NCBI RefSeq assembly: GCF_017873245.1
Contig: NZ_JAGGJY010000006.1
Span: forward strand, 62,001 to 126,000
DNA length: 64,000 nucleotides
Source: Clostridium tertium
GTDB lineage: Bacteria; Bacillota; Clostridia; Clostridiales; Clostridiaceae
Reading direction: 5' to 3'
Made by a program: the position numbers and the translations under genes. This document shows, in pieces, positions 31,326 to 39,773 of this stretch; the first letter of the stretch is position 1, and every line of letters starts with the position of its first letter. The notes under the pieces were generated by a model. It saw only the letters and a list, made by a program, of their open reading frames with translations. It did not search any database and had not been told where the DNA came from.

Positions 31326-33245
31326 ATGAAAGAAAGAGCAAGAAGTATATTAGAATCAATCTTAGAAAAGGGAAGTATAAAATCTAAAACTTTAATTGAA
31401 GAATTCAATATATCAAAAAGAACTCTTTATTATGATATTGAAGATATAAACTATTTTATAAAAGACTGTGGCGAAGTAAGAAATATAAATCATGCATTTT
31501 CATTTATAGGAGATTACAACTTGCTACATAAAAAGCTTTATATTGAAGAAGATGATTATATAAATATAGAAAATAGAAAAAATTATATTCTATATAAAAT
31601 ACTTAATGAAGAAAAAGTCACAATAGAAGTTTTATCTAACGAAATGATACTTTCTAAAAATACTATAGTTCAAACCTTTGAATATTTAAAGAATGATCTT
31701 AGAAATATGGGGTTAACATTAGTTTATAAGAAAGGTTATAAAATAGTTGGTGATGAAACAAAAATAAGGGACATTTACATACTATTGATGGAAGAAGATA
31801 GGGAGTTGTTAAAAGATTATAATAAAAAAATACTAGATTTTGATAGTAAGTGTTTTCTTAAACTTACCGATTATTCTTTAACTAATCTTTCAAAGTTTGC
31901 AGAGTTTATAAATAGAAGAATAAAAAATGGATATACAATAAATTCTTATAAATTTAAATCTGATGTAAAAGGCTTTGAGTATTATAATTTGACTAAAACT
32001 CTTTTGAGTGAAGATGCTAATGAAGAAGAAATATCATATTTATGTGCATATATAAGTACACTTCCAAGTCTAAATAATAATGTTTCTGAGGATATAATTG
32101 AAAAATATGTTGATAAATTAATAAGAAGATTTGAAGTTAATACAGCTATTCAATTAGAAAATAAAAATGTATTTAAGAAAAATATTAAAAGACATTTATT
32201 GTCTTCATATTACAGAATAAGATTTAGATTCCCAATAAGTAATCCTTCATTAGAAGAAATAAAAAGAAAACATGATTCCTTATATAAAATAATTAAATCT
32301 ATTTTAGAGGATAAAAATGACTTCCCAGATTTTATAGGGATAAGGGAAGAAGAAATAGGTTTTATTGTAGCATACTTTGGAGGATATTTAAGAGGTACTG
32401 AAACAGAGGTAGATATACGCAAAAAAGTGTTAGTTGTATGTCCTAATGGATTATTAATATCAAAAAATATTGAAATTCAATTATATAAGTACATTCCTGC
32501 TATAGATATTATAGGAGTTATGTCAATAAAAGATATGCAATGTTCTGATATAGATTATGACTATATAGTTTCAACAGTAGAAATCCCCAATAAAGAAAAT
32601 GTTATAGTAGTAAATCCAATGTTAACTAAGTTAGATATTAAATTATTGATGGATAAATTAGTAACATTTAACCAAAGTAATTTACAATTTAATATTGAGC
32701 TAATAATGCAAGCAATAAAAAGGAATGCAAATATAATAAATTACGATAATTTGAAAAATGACTTAATAAAAATAATATATCAAATGGACGAAAAGGAGGC
32801 ATACCAACCAATGTTAAAAGAATTAATTAATGAGCAAAGAGTAAGAAAAGTATCTAAAGTTAAAGATTGGGAGGAGGCTATCAAAGTTGCAGCAAGACCA
32901 TTATTAGAAGATGGATCTATAAAAGAAGAATATGTGGAAGCTATGATAGAAAGTATAAAAAAACATGGTCCATATATAGTACTAGCTGACAGGTTTGCTT
33001 TACCTCATGCAAATGCAAAAGAAGGAGTTAATAGATTATCGATGTCCTTATTAACTGTAGAAGAAGAAGTAGATCTTTTAGGTAAGCCAGTAAATATATT
33101 CATGGTTCTTGCAACAGTTGATAATAATAGTCATATAAAGGCTTTAGCTTCATTATCAGAACTTTTATATGATGAAGAAAACTTAAAGATTTTTAGAGAT
33201 GGTGATTCAAAAAAAATATTAAAAATTATAAATGATCAAAATTAG
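31326..33245 (+). CDS. PRD-containing transcription activator/antiterminator with EIIA domain
   Basis: The start is ATG 31326: GAGGG at 31315-31319 is spaced for it and too close to ATG 31320. 639 residues. N-terminal helix-turn-helix ('IKSKTLIEEFNISKRTLYYDI'), Mga-like second helix-turn-helix ('ILSKNTIVQTFEYLKNDLRNMG'), two PRD domains (about 170-380), a PTS EIIB-like domain ('KVLVVCPNGLLISKNIEIQL') and a C-terminal fructose-type EIIA with phospho-His561 ('FALPHANAKEG'). This is the LicR/MtlR/UlaR-like class controlled by PTS phosphorylation. By eye PRD1 lacks the usual histidines ('LCAYIS' where 'L.LH' is usual) and PRD2 keeps only one ('KRHLLSSYYR'). It heads the PTS genes and also supplies their EIIA. 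Confidence 0.9.
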   Translation: MKERARSILESILEKGSIKSKTLIEEFNISKRTLYYDIEDINYFIKDCGEVRNINHAFSFIGDYNLLHKKLYIEEDDYINIENRKNYILYKILNEEKVTIEVLSNEMILSKNTIVQTFEYLKNDLRNMGLTLVYKKGYKIVGDETKIRDIYILLMEEDRELLKDYNKKILDFDSKCFLKLTDYSLTNLSKFAEFINRRIKNGYTINSYKFKSDVKGFEYYNLTKTLLSEDANEEEISYLCAYISTLPSLNNNVSEDIIEKYVDKLIRRFEVNTAIQLENKNVFKKNIKRHLLSSYYRIRFRFPISNPSLEEIKRKHDSLYKIIKSILEDKNDFPDFIGIREEEIGFIVAYFGGYLRGTETEVDIRKKVLVVCPNGLLISKNIEIQLYKYIPAIDIIGVMSIKDMQCSDIDYDYIVSTVEIPNKENVIVVNPMLTKLDIKLLMDKLVTFNQSNLQFNIELIMQAIKRNANIINYDNLKNDLIKIIYQMDEKEAYQPMLKELINEQRVRKVSKVKDWEEAIKVAARPLLEDGSIKEEYVEAMIESIKKHGPYIVLADRFALPHANAKEGVNRLSMSLLTVEEEVDLLGKPVNIFMVLATVDNNSHIKALASLSELLYDEENLKIFRDGDSKKILKIINDQN

Positions 33246-33258
33246 GAGGTATTATATT

Positions 33259-33534
33259 ATGAAAATTTTAGCTGTTTGTGGGTTTGGAGTAGGTTCTTCA
33301 ATGATATTAAAGATGTCAATAGAAAAAGTGTTAAAGGAAATGAATATAAGTGCTGAGGTAAATAATACTGACATAAATGATGCAAGAGGAGCAGATTGTG
33401 ATGTTATATTAACTAGCGCAGAGCTTCATAGAGAATTAGAAGGTACATGTAATGTTCCTGTTTATCCAGTAAAAAAATATATGGACTTAGTAGAAGTAAG
33501 AGAAGTATTAGAGAAATTCTTAAGTGAACGTTAG
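33259..33534 (+). CDS. PTS EIIB component, ascorbate/lactose-type fold
   Basis: The start is ATG 33259 behind AGGAGG (33244-33249); the frame extends upstream without support. 91 residues, with the phospho-cysteine Cys7 in 'MKILAVCGFGVGSSMILKMS', the pattern of SgaB/UlaB EIIB proteins. It receives phosphate from the EIIA domain of the upstream regulator and passes it to the sugar carried by the EIIC. It begins 13 bases after the regulator stop. Confidence 0.92.
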   Translation: MKILAVCGFGVGSSMILKMSIEKVLKEMNISAEVNNTDINDARGADCDVILTSAELHRELEGTCNVPVYPVKKYMDLVEVREVLEKFLSER

Positions 33535-33546
33535 GAGGAGATTTAT

Positions 33547-34803
33547 ATGGACTTTTTAATCAATAATGTGCTACGTAATCCACCACTTTTATTAGGATTA
33601 ATAGCTGCTTTAGGATTAATATTGCAAAAGAAAAAATTTGCTGATGTTGTTAAAGGATCATTATTAGCTGCATTTGGAATGGTAATACTAGATCAAGGAA
33701 CATCAATGCTAGTAAGTGCTATATCCCCTATAAATAATGCATTCCAAGCTCTAAGTGGAGCAGGGGCAGTAGCTGAAGGATTAAATGATGCTACATTTAC
33801 AGCAAGTTATGGTGGTACAGTAGGATTAGCAATGTTTATTGGACTTGTACTACATTTGTTAATAGCTAGATTTACTCCAATAAAAACAATATTCTTAACA
33901 GGGCATATGTTATGGTGGTTCCCATTTATATTTGTAGCAGCTGGTGTTGAAGGTGGATTAGATGGTTGGATTCTTATAGCTTTTGCTGCAATTGCTTCAG
34001 CTTTATATTGGTCAATTATGCCTTGGTTATTAAGAAAGTATGTCAAGGATGTAACTGGTGATGAATCTTTCACACTTGGACATCCAAGTGGAATGTTAGC
34101 TTTAATATCTGGATTTATTGCTAGTAAAGTAGGAAATAAGGAAAAATCATGTGAAGATTTAAAGTTACCAGCAGGACTTTCTTTCTTCAGAGAAATTTCA
34201 ATTACAGGTGGAATAGTAATATTTATTATGTTCATAGTAGTTGGACTTGCTATACCAGAAGGTCTTGGTGATATACAAGAAAATATATTTATTTATGCAA
34301 TTAAACAAGGATTTACATTTGGTGCTGGATTAATAGTAATGTTACAAGGCGTAAGAATGTTAATTAATCAAATAGTTCCTGCATTTAAAGGAATATCTGA
34401 AAAAGTTGTTCCTAATGCATTACCAGCATTTGATTGTCCTATATTATTCAACTATAAACCAAATGCTGTATTAATTGGATTTATTACAGCTATGATAACT
34501 TCAACAATAGTAATATTAATTTGTAATTACTTCAATGTATTTAATATTTTAATAATACCATTAGTTATAACTTCTTTCTTTGAATGTGGAGCAGCAGCGG
34601 TTATAGGAGAAGGACAAGGTGGTCTTAGAGGAGCTATAATTGGTACAATGGTTGCAGCAATAGTAATGGTTATTTTAGTAGGTATCTCAGCTGTTGTATA
34701 TTCAGGAACAATCCAAAATTGGATATTAATATTTGGTGGTAATGACTTATCATTATTTGGAATATTAGGAAAGTTAATTTCATCATTTCTTGGAGGTTTT
34801 TAA
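33547..34803 (+). CDS. PTS EIIC component, UlaA/SgaT family
   Basis: 418 residues with about ten membrane helices; 'NPPLLLGLIAALGLILQKK', 'GSLLAAFGMVILDQGTSML' and 'FECGAAAVIGEGQGGLRGA' are typical of ascorbate-type EIIC transporters. AGGAGG precedes ATG. None of the ascorbate-degrading genes (ulaD/E/F/G) is nearby; the next genes are a SIS protein and the yhf set. The true substrate is therefore probably not ascorbate but some other polyol, sugar acid or sugar derivative. Confidence 0.9.
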   Translation: MDFLINNVLRNPPLLLGLIAALGLILQKKKFADVVKGSLLAAFGMVILDQGTSMLVSAISPINNAFQALSGAGAVAEGLNDATFTASYGGTVGLAMFIGLVLHLLIARFTPIKTIFLTGHMLWWFPFIFVAAGVEGGLDGWILIAFAAIASALYWSIMPWLLRKYVKDVTGDESFTLGHPSGMLALISGFIASKVGNKEKSCEDLKLPAGLSFFREISITGGIVIFIMFIVVGLAIPEGLGDIQENIFIYAIKQGFTFGAGLIVMLQGVRMLINQIVPAFKGISEKVVPNALPAFDCPILFNYKPNAVLIGFITAMITSTIVILICNYFNVFNILIIPLVITSFFECGAAAVIGEGQGGLRGAIIGTMVAAIVMVILVGISAVVYSGTIQNWILIFGGNDLSLFGILGKLISSFLGGF

Positions 34804-34809
34804 TAAGAT

Positions 34810-35550
34810 ATGGCTTTTAAGTATATTGATAAAATAAAAGATTTAATAGATGTAATTGAAAAAGAAGAAAAAGAAAATATGGAAAAAGCTACAGAAATAA
34901 TTGTTAAAGCTATATTAAACAAAAAAGCTATATTTTCTTTTGGAGCTTCTCATGCAGGAATACTAACAGAAGAACTTTATTATAGAGCTGGAGGTCTTGT
35001 AGTTATTAACCCTATATTTGCAAGAAATCTTATGTTAGATACTTCTCCAATTACTATGACTAGTGAAATGGAAAGATTAGAGGGTTATGGAACTACTGTA
35101 GCTAATAAAACTAATATATCTGAAGGTGATATAGTTATAGTACATTCAGTTTCAGGACGTAATCCAGTAAGTATAGAAATGGCAATTGAGTCTAAGAAAA
35201 AAGGTGCAACAGTAATTTGTATTACTAATTTGAGTTATTCTAAAGATGTGTCGTCTAGACATTCATCAGGTAAAAATTTATATCAAGTAAGTGATATAGT
35301 AATAGATAATCATGGTGAAAAAGGTGATGCATGTGTAGAAATAAGTGGGTTAAATCAAAAAGTTAGTCCTACATCAACTGTGGCTGCAGTTACAATAATG
35401 AATTCTATAATTGCAGAAGCAACAGAATTATTAGTTAAAAATGGAATGGATAAGCCACCTATATTTTACAGCGCCAATATAGATGGCGGAGATGAATTAA
35501 ACAAAAAAATATTTGAAGAATATAGAGATGTAATACATTATCAATATTAA
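34810..35550 (+). CDS. SIS-domain phosphosugar-binding protein
   Basis: 246 residues with one sugar isomerase (SIS) domain: 'IFSFGASHAGILTEELYYRAGGLVVINP', 'GDIVIVHSVSGRNPVSIEMAIESKKKGATVICITN', resembling the UPF0309 group. SIS proteins bind phosphorylated sugars as isomerases, etherases or regulators. Translation probably uses GGAGG inside the end of the EIIC gene (34792-34796), 13 bases away, so coupling is likely. It should act on the product delivered by the PTS. Last gene before a 20-bp terminator stem. Confidence 0.87.
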   Translation: MAFKYIDKIKDLIDVIEKEEKENMEKATEIIVKAILNKKAIFSFGASHAGILTEELYYRAGGLVVINPIFARNLMLDTSPITMTSEMERLEGYGTTVANKTNISEGDIVIVHSVSGRNPVSIEMAIESKKKGATVICITNLSYSKDVSSRHSSGKNLYQVSDIVIDNHGEKGDACVEISGLNQKVSPTSTVAAVTIMNSIIAEATELLVKNGMDKPPIFYSANIDGGDELNKKIFEEYRDVIHYQY

Positions 35551-35599
35551 TTATAAAAGGATCACATTAAGAGTTAAATTTAATGTGATCCTTTTATAA
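35551..35599. terminator. Perfect 20-bp stem terminator after the SIS gene
   Basis: TTATAAAAGGATCACATTAA (35551-35570) is perfectly complementary to 35580-35599, with a 9-base loop. The 3' side carries CTTTTATAA. It ends the PTS-SIS transcript before the yhfZ promoter. Confidence 0.85.
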
Positions 35600-35753
35600 T
35601 CCGTATTTAGTAATTTTTATTTTAGTAAAATTGCTGTAGTTTTATTAAGTAGATATGGAGCAATCTTCAATCTTTTTTAGAGAAATAGGCAAATTCCTTT
35701 GGGACTAAGAAATTTACCAATATAAAATGTTTTCAAAAAATTTTAAAATATAC

Positions 35754-35782
35754 TTGTAAAGGTAATCAAAAGATGCTATATT
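35754..35782 (+). promoter_or_regulatory. Promoter of the yhfZ operon
   Basis: TTGTAA (35754-35759) and TATATT (35777-35782) are separated by 17 bases, a good sigma-A arrangement, 44 bases before the yhfZ start. Confidence 0.6.
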
Positions 35783-35789
35783 ATAAATA

Positions 35790-35803
35790 TACAAAATATT
35801 GTA
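35790..35803 (+). promoter_or_regulatory. TACAA-N4-TTGTA operator candidate for YhfZ
   Basis: TACAAAATATTGTA has perfect 5-base inverted arms and covers the expected transcription start just downstream of the -10 box. This position suits repression, most simply by the GntR-like YhfZ encoded next. Confidence 0.5.
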
Positions 35804-35825
35804 CATTATATAAGGGAGTGATAAA

Positions 35826-36752
35826 TTGGACGTTCAAAGTAAGCTTATGCAAAAACTTGGAATAGCAATTACTTCTTTAGCAGTTGAATTCTTATCTTTA
35901 AATGAAGGGGATAGAATAAAAACTGTAGCAGAGCTTGCTGAAAGTTACGAAAGTGCTCGAGGAACAATACAGTCTGCTTTAAAGTTTTTAAAAGAACATA
36001 ATGCAGTAACCTTAGAATCTAGAGGTCACTTAGGAACATTTGTTAAAGATATAGATTACATAAGACTTTTAGAACTGACAGGAATAAAATCCTTAGTAGG
36101 GGTTATGCCATTACCTTATTCTAAAAGGTATGAAGGTTTAGCAACAGGGCTTTGCAAATGCTTAAATGATAGCGGAGTTAATACAAACCTTGCTTTTATG
36201 AGAGGTTCTAATCATAGACTAAAGGCCTTAGAAGATGGTAGATACGATTTTGCAGTGACTTCAAGACTAACTGCTGATTTTTATTTAGAAAACAACAAAC
36301 AAATTCAAATAGTTAAAACTTTTGGAGATTTTAGTTATGTCAATGAACACATTATAGTTGTTTCCAAGGAATTTAATGGTGAATTTAAAAAAGGGACAAG
36401 GGTAGGAATAGATAACTCATCTATAGACCAATTTATGTTAAGTAAAATATATTTTGAGGATATAGAAGTTGAATATGTTCCATTAAACTATAGTCAATTC
36501 ATCACAGCTATAAGAGAAAATAAAATAGATGCTGCAATATGGAATTTAGATGATATTGAAGATAGAAAAGATGATATGAAGTTTATTCCTATGAATAGAG
36601 AAAGTAAAAATATTAAAGATACAGAAGCAGTGATAATTGCAAATAAGAAGAATTCTATTGTTCCAGCACTATTTTCCAGAATATTAAATGTGGAAGATGT
36701 GAAGGAATATCAAAGATTAGTTATGGAAAAGAAGATAATGCCTCAATATTAG
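35826..36752 (+). CDS. yhfZ: YhfZ-family regulator (GntR-like HTH plus effector domain)
   Basis: 308 residues from TTG 35826 behind AAGGGAGTG. N-terminal winged helix ('LNEGDRIKTVAELAESYESARGTIQSALKFLKEHNAVTLESRGHLGTFV') followed by a periplasmic-binding-protein-like effector domain ('LVGVMPLPYSKRYEGLATGL', 'YDFAVTSRLTADFYLE', 'DAAIWNLDD'), the YhfZ arrangement. E. coli yhfZ is of similar length and heads the yhf gene set. It probably represses or activates its own operon in answer to a pathway metabolite. A stand-alone operator candidate lies in its promoter. Confidence 0.88.
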   Translation: MDVQSKLMQKLGIAITSLAVEFLSLNEGDRIKTVAELAESYESARGTIQSALKFLKEHNAVTLESRGHLGTFVKDIDYIRLLELTGIKSLVGVMPLPYSKRYEGLATGLCKCLNDSGVNTNLAFMRGSNHRLKALEDGRYDFAVTSRLTADFYLENNKQIQIVKTFGDFSYVNEHIIVVSKEFNGEFKKGTRVGIDNSSIDQFMLSKIYFEDIEVEYVPLNYSQFITAIRENKIDAAIWNLDDIEDRKDDMKFIPMNRESKNIKDTEAVIIANKKNSIVPALFSRILNVEDVKEYQRLVMEKKIMPQY

Positions 36753-36802
36753 AGGTATTGTTAAAATCAAAATACAAAAAAATGTACGTTGGAGGCTTTG
36801 AA

Positions 36803-37147
36803 ATGGAATTAACATTAAGATTAGATATATTAAGAGATGCAGGAGAATTATCAAAAGAAAATTACAATAAGATAATACAAGTTATAAATTATTTTGAAGA
36901 AAAAAGAGGAGTAAAACTTTTAGAAGATAATGCATCAATGTTTATAACTCATTTATGTTCTGCTTTAGGAAGAATTGAAGAAAATAACTTAGTTAATAAA
37001 TTAGATGATGTTGTAGCACAATCTTTAAAAGAAAATGAAAACTATGATGAAGCACTTAAAGTAGCAAAGGATTTAGAAGCTGTCTTAGGTGAAATTCCAG
37101 ATTCAGAACTTGATTTTATAGTGATGCATGTTTGTACATTAGTATAA
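36803..37147 (+). CDS. yhfY: YhfY-like stand-alone PRD protein
   Basis: The start is ATG 36803 behind TTGGAGG (36789-36795); the frame upstream to 36758 has no such site. 114 residues making one PTS regulation domain. Two candidate phospho-histidines are seen: His50 in 'FITHLCSALGRIEE' and His109 in 'DFIVMHVCTL'. No DNA- or RNA-binding domain is attached. YhfY of E. coli is a protein of the same size and type. With a PTS encoded nearby, it could be phosphorylated by HPr/EIIB and signal PTS state, but its target is unknown. Confidence 0.83.
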   Translation: MELTLRLDILRDAGELSKENYNKIIQVINYFEEKRGVKLLEDNASMFITHLCSALGRIEENNLVNKLDDVVAQSLKENENYDEALKVAKDLEAVLGEIPDSELDFIVMHVCTLV

Positions 37148-37521
37148 TTAGGGTAATCGAAAAACTAATGCGTATTAGACAGATTGTGATAAATAAATAT
37201 AATTAATTTGTATACGATTTAAAAGTAGGTATATAAGATGTATTTATAATGAAGCATTAATATAAGCAATTTGTATAGGAATAAACAATAGATATTATGT
37301 GAGGAAATAAATATAGTTTGCAGATAACATATGAGAAATAGTATGGACAAACAAACTAAAAAAATTAGATAAAATTAAAAATAAATTTGATACTAAATCT
37401 GAAAAAGAGATTTGAGTACCAAAGATAAGAATTAGAGAAACTTATAAAAATTAGAAATTAAATTATTAAAACGAAAATTATATCAATATTATAAAATTAA
37501 TCTTTAGGGGAGGAATAAAAA
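37148..37521. other. 374-base spacer before yhfU with an imperfect stem-loop
   Basis: No gene is visible. An imperfect hairpin joins TGATACTAAATCT (37388-37400) to AGATTTGAGTACCA (37408-37421) with a short loop; it lacks a T-run, so it is more likely a leader structure than a terminator. Strong AGGGGAGG sits before yhfU. Confidence 0.45.
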
Positions 37522-37878
37522 ATGAAAAGAATAGTAATAGGTGGACAAATAGATAAGCAAAGAGTAGCAGATATAACAGCAAAAATAGTAGGAGATAGAG
37601 CAAGTATAGAAATTAAAAGTGATATAGAAGCAGCAATGGCAATAAAAACAGGAGCAGCAGATTTTTATTTAGGAGCATGTAACACTGGTGGTGGTGGAGC
37701 ACTTGCAATGGCAATAGCACTACTTGGAATGGGACAATGCGCAACAGTATCAATGCCAGGAAATATTAAGAGTGAAGCAGAAATAAAAGCAGAAGTAGAA
37801 GCAGGAAAAAAAGCATATGGATTTACAGCACAACACGCAGAAGAAGTTATACCAGTAATTCTTAAATATCTACTATAA
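37522..37878 (+). CDS. yhfU: YhfU (DUF2620) protein
   Basis: 118 residues, the same size as E. coli YhfU, and a clear family match: 'KRIVIGGQIDKQRVADI', the Gly-rich 'ADFYLGACNTGGGGALAMAIALLG' and 'VSMPGNIKSEAEI', ending 'AYGFTAQHAEEVIPVIL'. The glycine-rich loop suggests ligand or nucleotide binding, but no activity is known to me. It always travels with the transporter-like YhfT, so a partnership in transport is plausible. It is bounded by structured spacers on both sides. Confidence 0.87.
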   Translation: MKRIVIGGQIDKQRVADITAKIVGDRASIEIKSDIEAAMAIKTGAADFYLGACNTGGGGALAMAIALLGMGQCATVSMPGNIKSEAEIKAEVEAGKKAYGFTAQHAEEVIPVILKYLL

Positions 37879-37904
37879 AAATCAATATAATTTGCAAAAA
37901 TAAC

Positions 37905-37962
37905 CTTTACTTAAATCACTAAGATTTATTATGTTTTATGTGATTTAAGTAAAGATATTTTA
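37905..37962 (+). terminator. Stem-loop between yhfU and yhfT
   Basis: CTTTACTTAAATCAC (37905-37919) pairs perfectly with GTGATTTAAGTAAAG (37940-37954), a 15-bp stem, followed by ATATTTTAAC. The T-run is weak, so it may be a partial terminator or mRNA-processing barrier inside the operon. The 292-base spacer holds nothing else recognisable. Confidence 0.6.
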
Positions 37963-38170
37963 ACAACTTATAACTATATGCTTTAATTAATAATATATAT
38001 ATCTATTAATCTATATATTTAGTAATTTGTATATTGTTAATATGTGCTATAAGAACTATTAGCATATGAAATGATAGTATGCTTGTTTTATGAAATAGCA
38101 AAACTTAGAGCATATATAAATTTAGTTATTCAATAAATATCATATTATAAAATTTTAGGAGGTATTATTT

Positions 38171-39457
38171 ATGCAATATTTAGTTGTAGCACTTTTAGGT
38201 GCATTAGCAGCAATATTATCAAATGCTGGTATAGCTGTTTTCAATGATGGGTTTAGAGCCATAGTTCCAGAATACTTAGAAGGAAGAATGGACAAAAAGG
38301 CTTTAGCAGCAACATCTTTTGCAATTAGCTTTGGATTAGTTATAGGTTTTGGTATTCCAGTATCAATAGCTGCATCCATTATCTTAATTCACAGTATATT
38401 ATTAGGTACTGATATCATTGGATCTTTTTGTCCAAGTGGCAAAAAGGGATTAGCTATATCAGGAGTAGTAGGAGCCCTTTATGGAGTAGGTATAGTTTAT
38501 GGATTACAATTTGTAGTTGATTTATTTGCAATGTTACCAGTTAACTTCTTAGATGCATTAAAGCAAGTTGGAACTCCAATAACAGTTGCTTTTGCAGTAT
38601 TCCCAGCACTTGTTGTTTCTTATCAATTTGGAATTAAAAAAGGGTTCCTTACAGGAATAGTTGCTTTAATAGTAAGACAAATAACTGCAATATATGGAAC
38701 TTTCACTATAAATGGAGCTAGTGTTAAATTAGATCAGGAAGGTATGGCATTACTTGCAGGTATGATAATTATGATTGCTTTTGCAATGCAAGAAAAACCA
38801 GATCCAAATGCTCCACAAATTGATTTAGCAGCAATTTTTGAAGAAAGAGTTAAAAAAATTAAAAAGAACTTACCTTTATTAGCATTAATGGGTGGATTAA
38901 TATCAGCTGCAACTAGTCTTACTTTAGTAGCTGGAGATCCAATAAGCTTAAATCTTTTAGCTGAAGGAAAAACAACTGAAGCTGCAATGACAGCATTTGC
39001 AAGAGGTATAGGATTTATACCACTAGTTGCAACTACAGCAATTTCAACAGGGGTATATGCACCAGCAGGTATGACATTTGTATTCGTAGTTGGATTCTTA
39101 ATAGGAAACCCAATATTAGCATTTGTTGCAGGAGCTGCAGTTATGGCTTTAGAAATTTATTTCCTAGATGGATTAGCTAAATTAATGGACAAGTTCCCAG
39201 GAGTTAGAAAGTGTGGAGATAACATAAGAACAGCTATGAGTAAAGTATTAGAAGTAGCTTTATTAATAGGTGGTATGATGGCTGCACAAGCTATGGCACC
39301 AGGACTTGGATTATTCGTAGTAGTTGGTTTATATGTATTAAACAAAACTTCAAAGAAGCCAATAGTAGACATGGCAGTTGGTCCAGTTGGAGCAATTGGA
39401 GTTGGTGTTTTAATTAACATACTATACTTAGTTGGGTTATATGTAGTACCTAAGTAG
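38171..39457 (+). CDS. yhfT: YhfT putative membrane transporter
   Basis: 428 residues with about 11-12 membrane helices, matching E. coli YhfT in length and in segments such as 'AAILSNAGIAVFNDGFRAIVPEYLEGRMDKK', 'GFGIPVSIAASIILIHSILLGTDIIG' and 'GVIYAPAG'-like C-terminal repeats ('AISTGVYAPAGMTFVF'). AGGAGG precedes ATG. Presumably it carries the pathway substrate or product; no substrate is known. It provides a second possible entry route besides the upstream PTS. Confidence 0.87.
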   Translation: MQYLVVALLGALAAILSNAGIAVFNDGFRAIVPEYLEGRMDKKALAATSFAISFGLVIGFGIPVSIAASIILIHSILLGTDIIGSFCPSGKKGLAISGVVGALYGVGIVYGLQFVVDLFAMLPVNFLDALKQVGTPITVAFAVFPALVVSYQFGIKKGFLTGIVALIVRQITAIYGTFTINGASVKLDQEGMALLAGMIIMIAFAMQEKPDPNAPQIDLAAIFEERVKKIKKNLPLLALMGGLISAATSLTLVAGDPISLNLLAEGKTTEAAMTAFARGIGFIPLVATTAISTGVYAPAGMTFVFVVGFLIGNPILAFVAGAAVMALEIYFLDGLAKLMDKFPGVRKCGDNIRTAMSKVLEVALLIGGMMAAQAMAPGLGLFVVVGLYVLNKTSKKPIVDMAVGPVGAIGVGVLINILYLVGLYVVPK

Positions 39458-39501
39458 GAATTGGAAAAGTTAAAGAGTGAAAAAGTGAAAGAATTTTGGA
39501 A

Positions 39502-39675
39502 ATAACTCAGAAAAGCTGAGTTATGGAAGAATGAAAGAATTGGAGAAATAACTCGGACTGGCTGAGTTATGGAATTGGAAAAATGAAAAAGTTAGAGATA
39601 TAACTTACACAAGCTGAGTTGTGAAGAAATGAATAATGAAAAGTTGAGGAGATAATTCAGCCGAAGCTGAATTAT
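39502..39675 (+). repeat. Tandem array of four palindromic hairpins between yhfT and php
   Basis: Four units with periods of 46, 52 and 52 bases. Stems: ATAACTCAG/CTGAGTTAT (39502-39524), ATAACTCGG/CTGAGTTAT (39548-39570), ATAACTTA/TGAGTTGT (39600-39622) and ATAATTCAG/CTGAATTAT (39652-39675). Unit 4 differs from unit 1 by a paired C-G to T-A change, so pairing is kept. The purine-rich linkers (GAAARAATT..GGAGA) are also repeated. The loops differ between units. Confidence 0.85.
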
Positions 39676-39692
39676 TAGAAATATAAGTTTCT

Positions 39693-39711
39693 TAAACTCC
39701 TTAGGAGTTTA
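39693..39711 (+). other. Fifth stem-loop downstream of the hairpin array
   Basis: TAAACTCC (39693-39700) pairs with GGAGTTTA (39704-39711) around TTA. Farther out, GGAAGAATGAAAGA (39525-39538) is perfectly complementary to TCTTTCATTCTTCC (39736-39749), so hairpins 2-5 may be enclosed by a 14-bp long-range stem. This covers most of the 316-base spacer. Confidence 0.65.
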
Positions 39712-39773
39712 CTCATTAATTTTTTCATTATTCACTCTTTCATTCTTCCCATTAAATTTAAGGTGGTATTTAT

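Noticed and set aside
33547..34803. Ascorbate transporter as a specific function
   Set aside because: The UlaA family fold is clear, but no ascorbate-6-phosphate catabolic genes are present; neighbours are SIS and yhf genes.
39502..39675. CRISPR array
   Set aside because: The repeated parts are imperfect palindromes, the linkers are also repeated rather than unique, there are only four units, and no cas genes are nearby.
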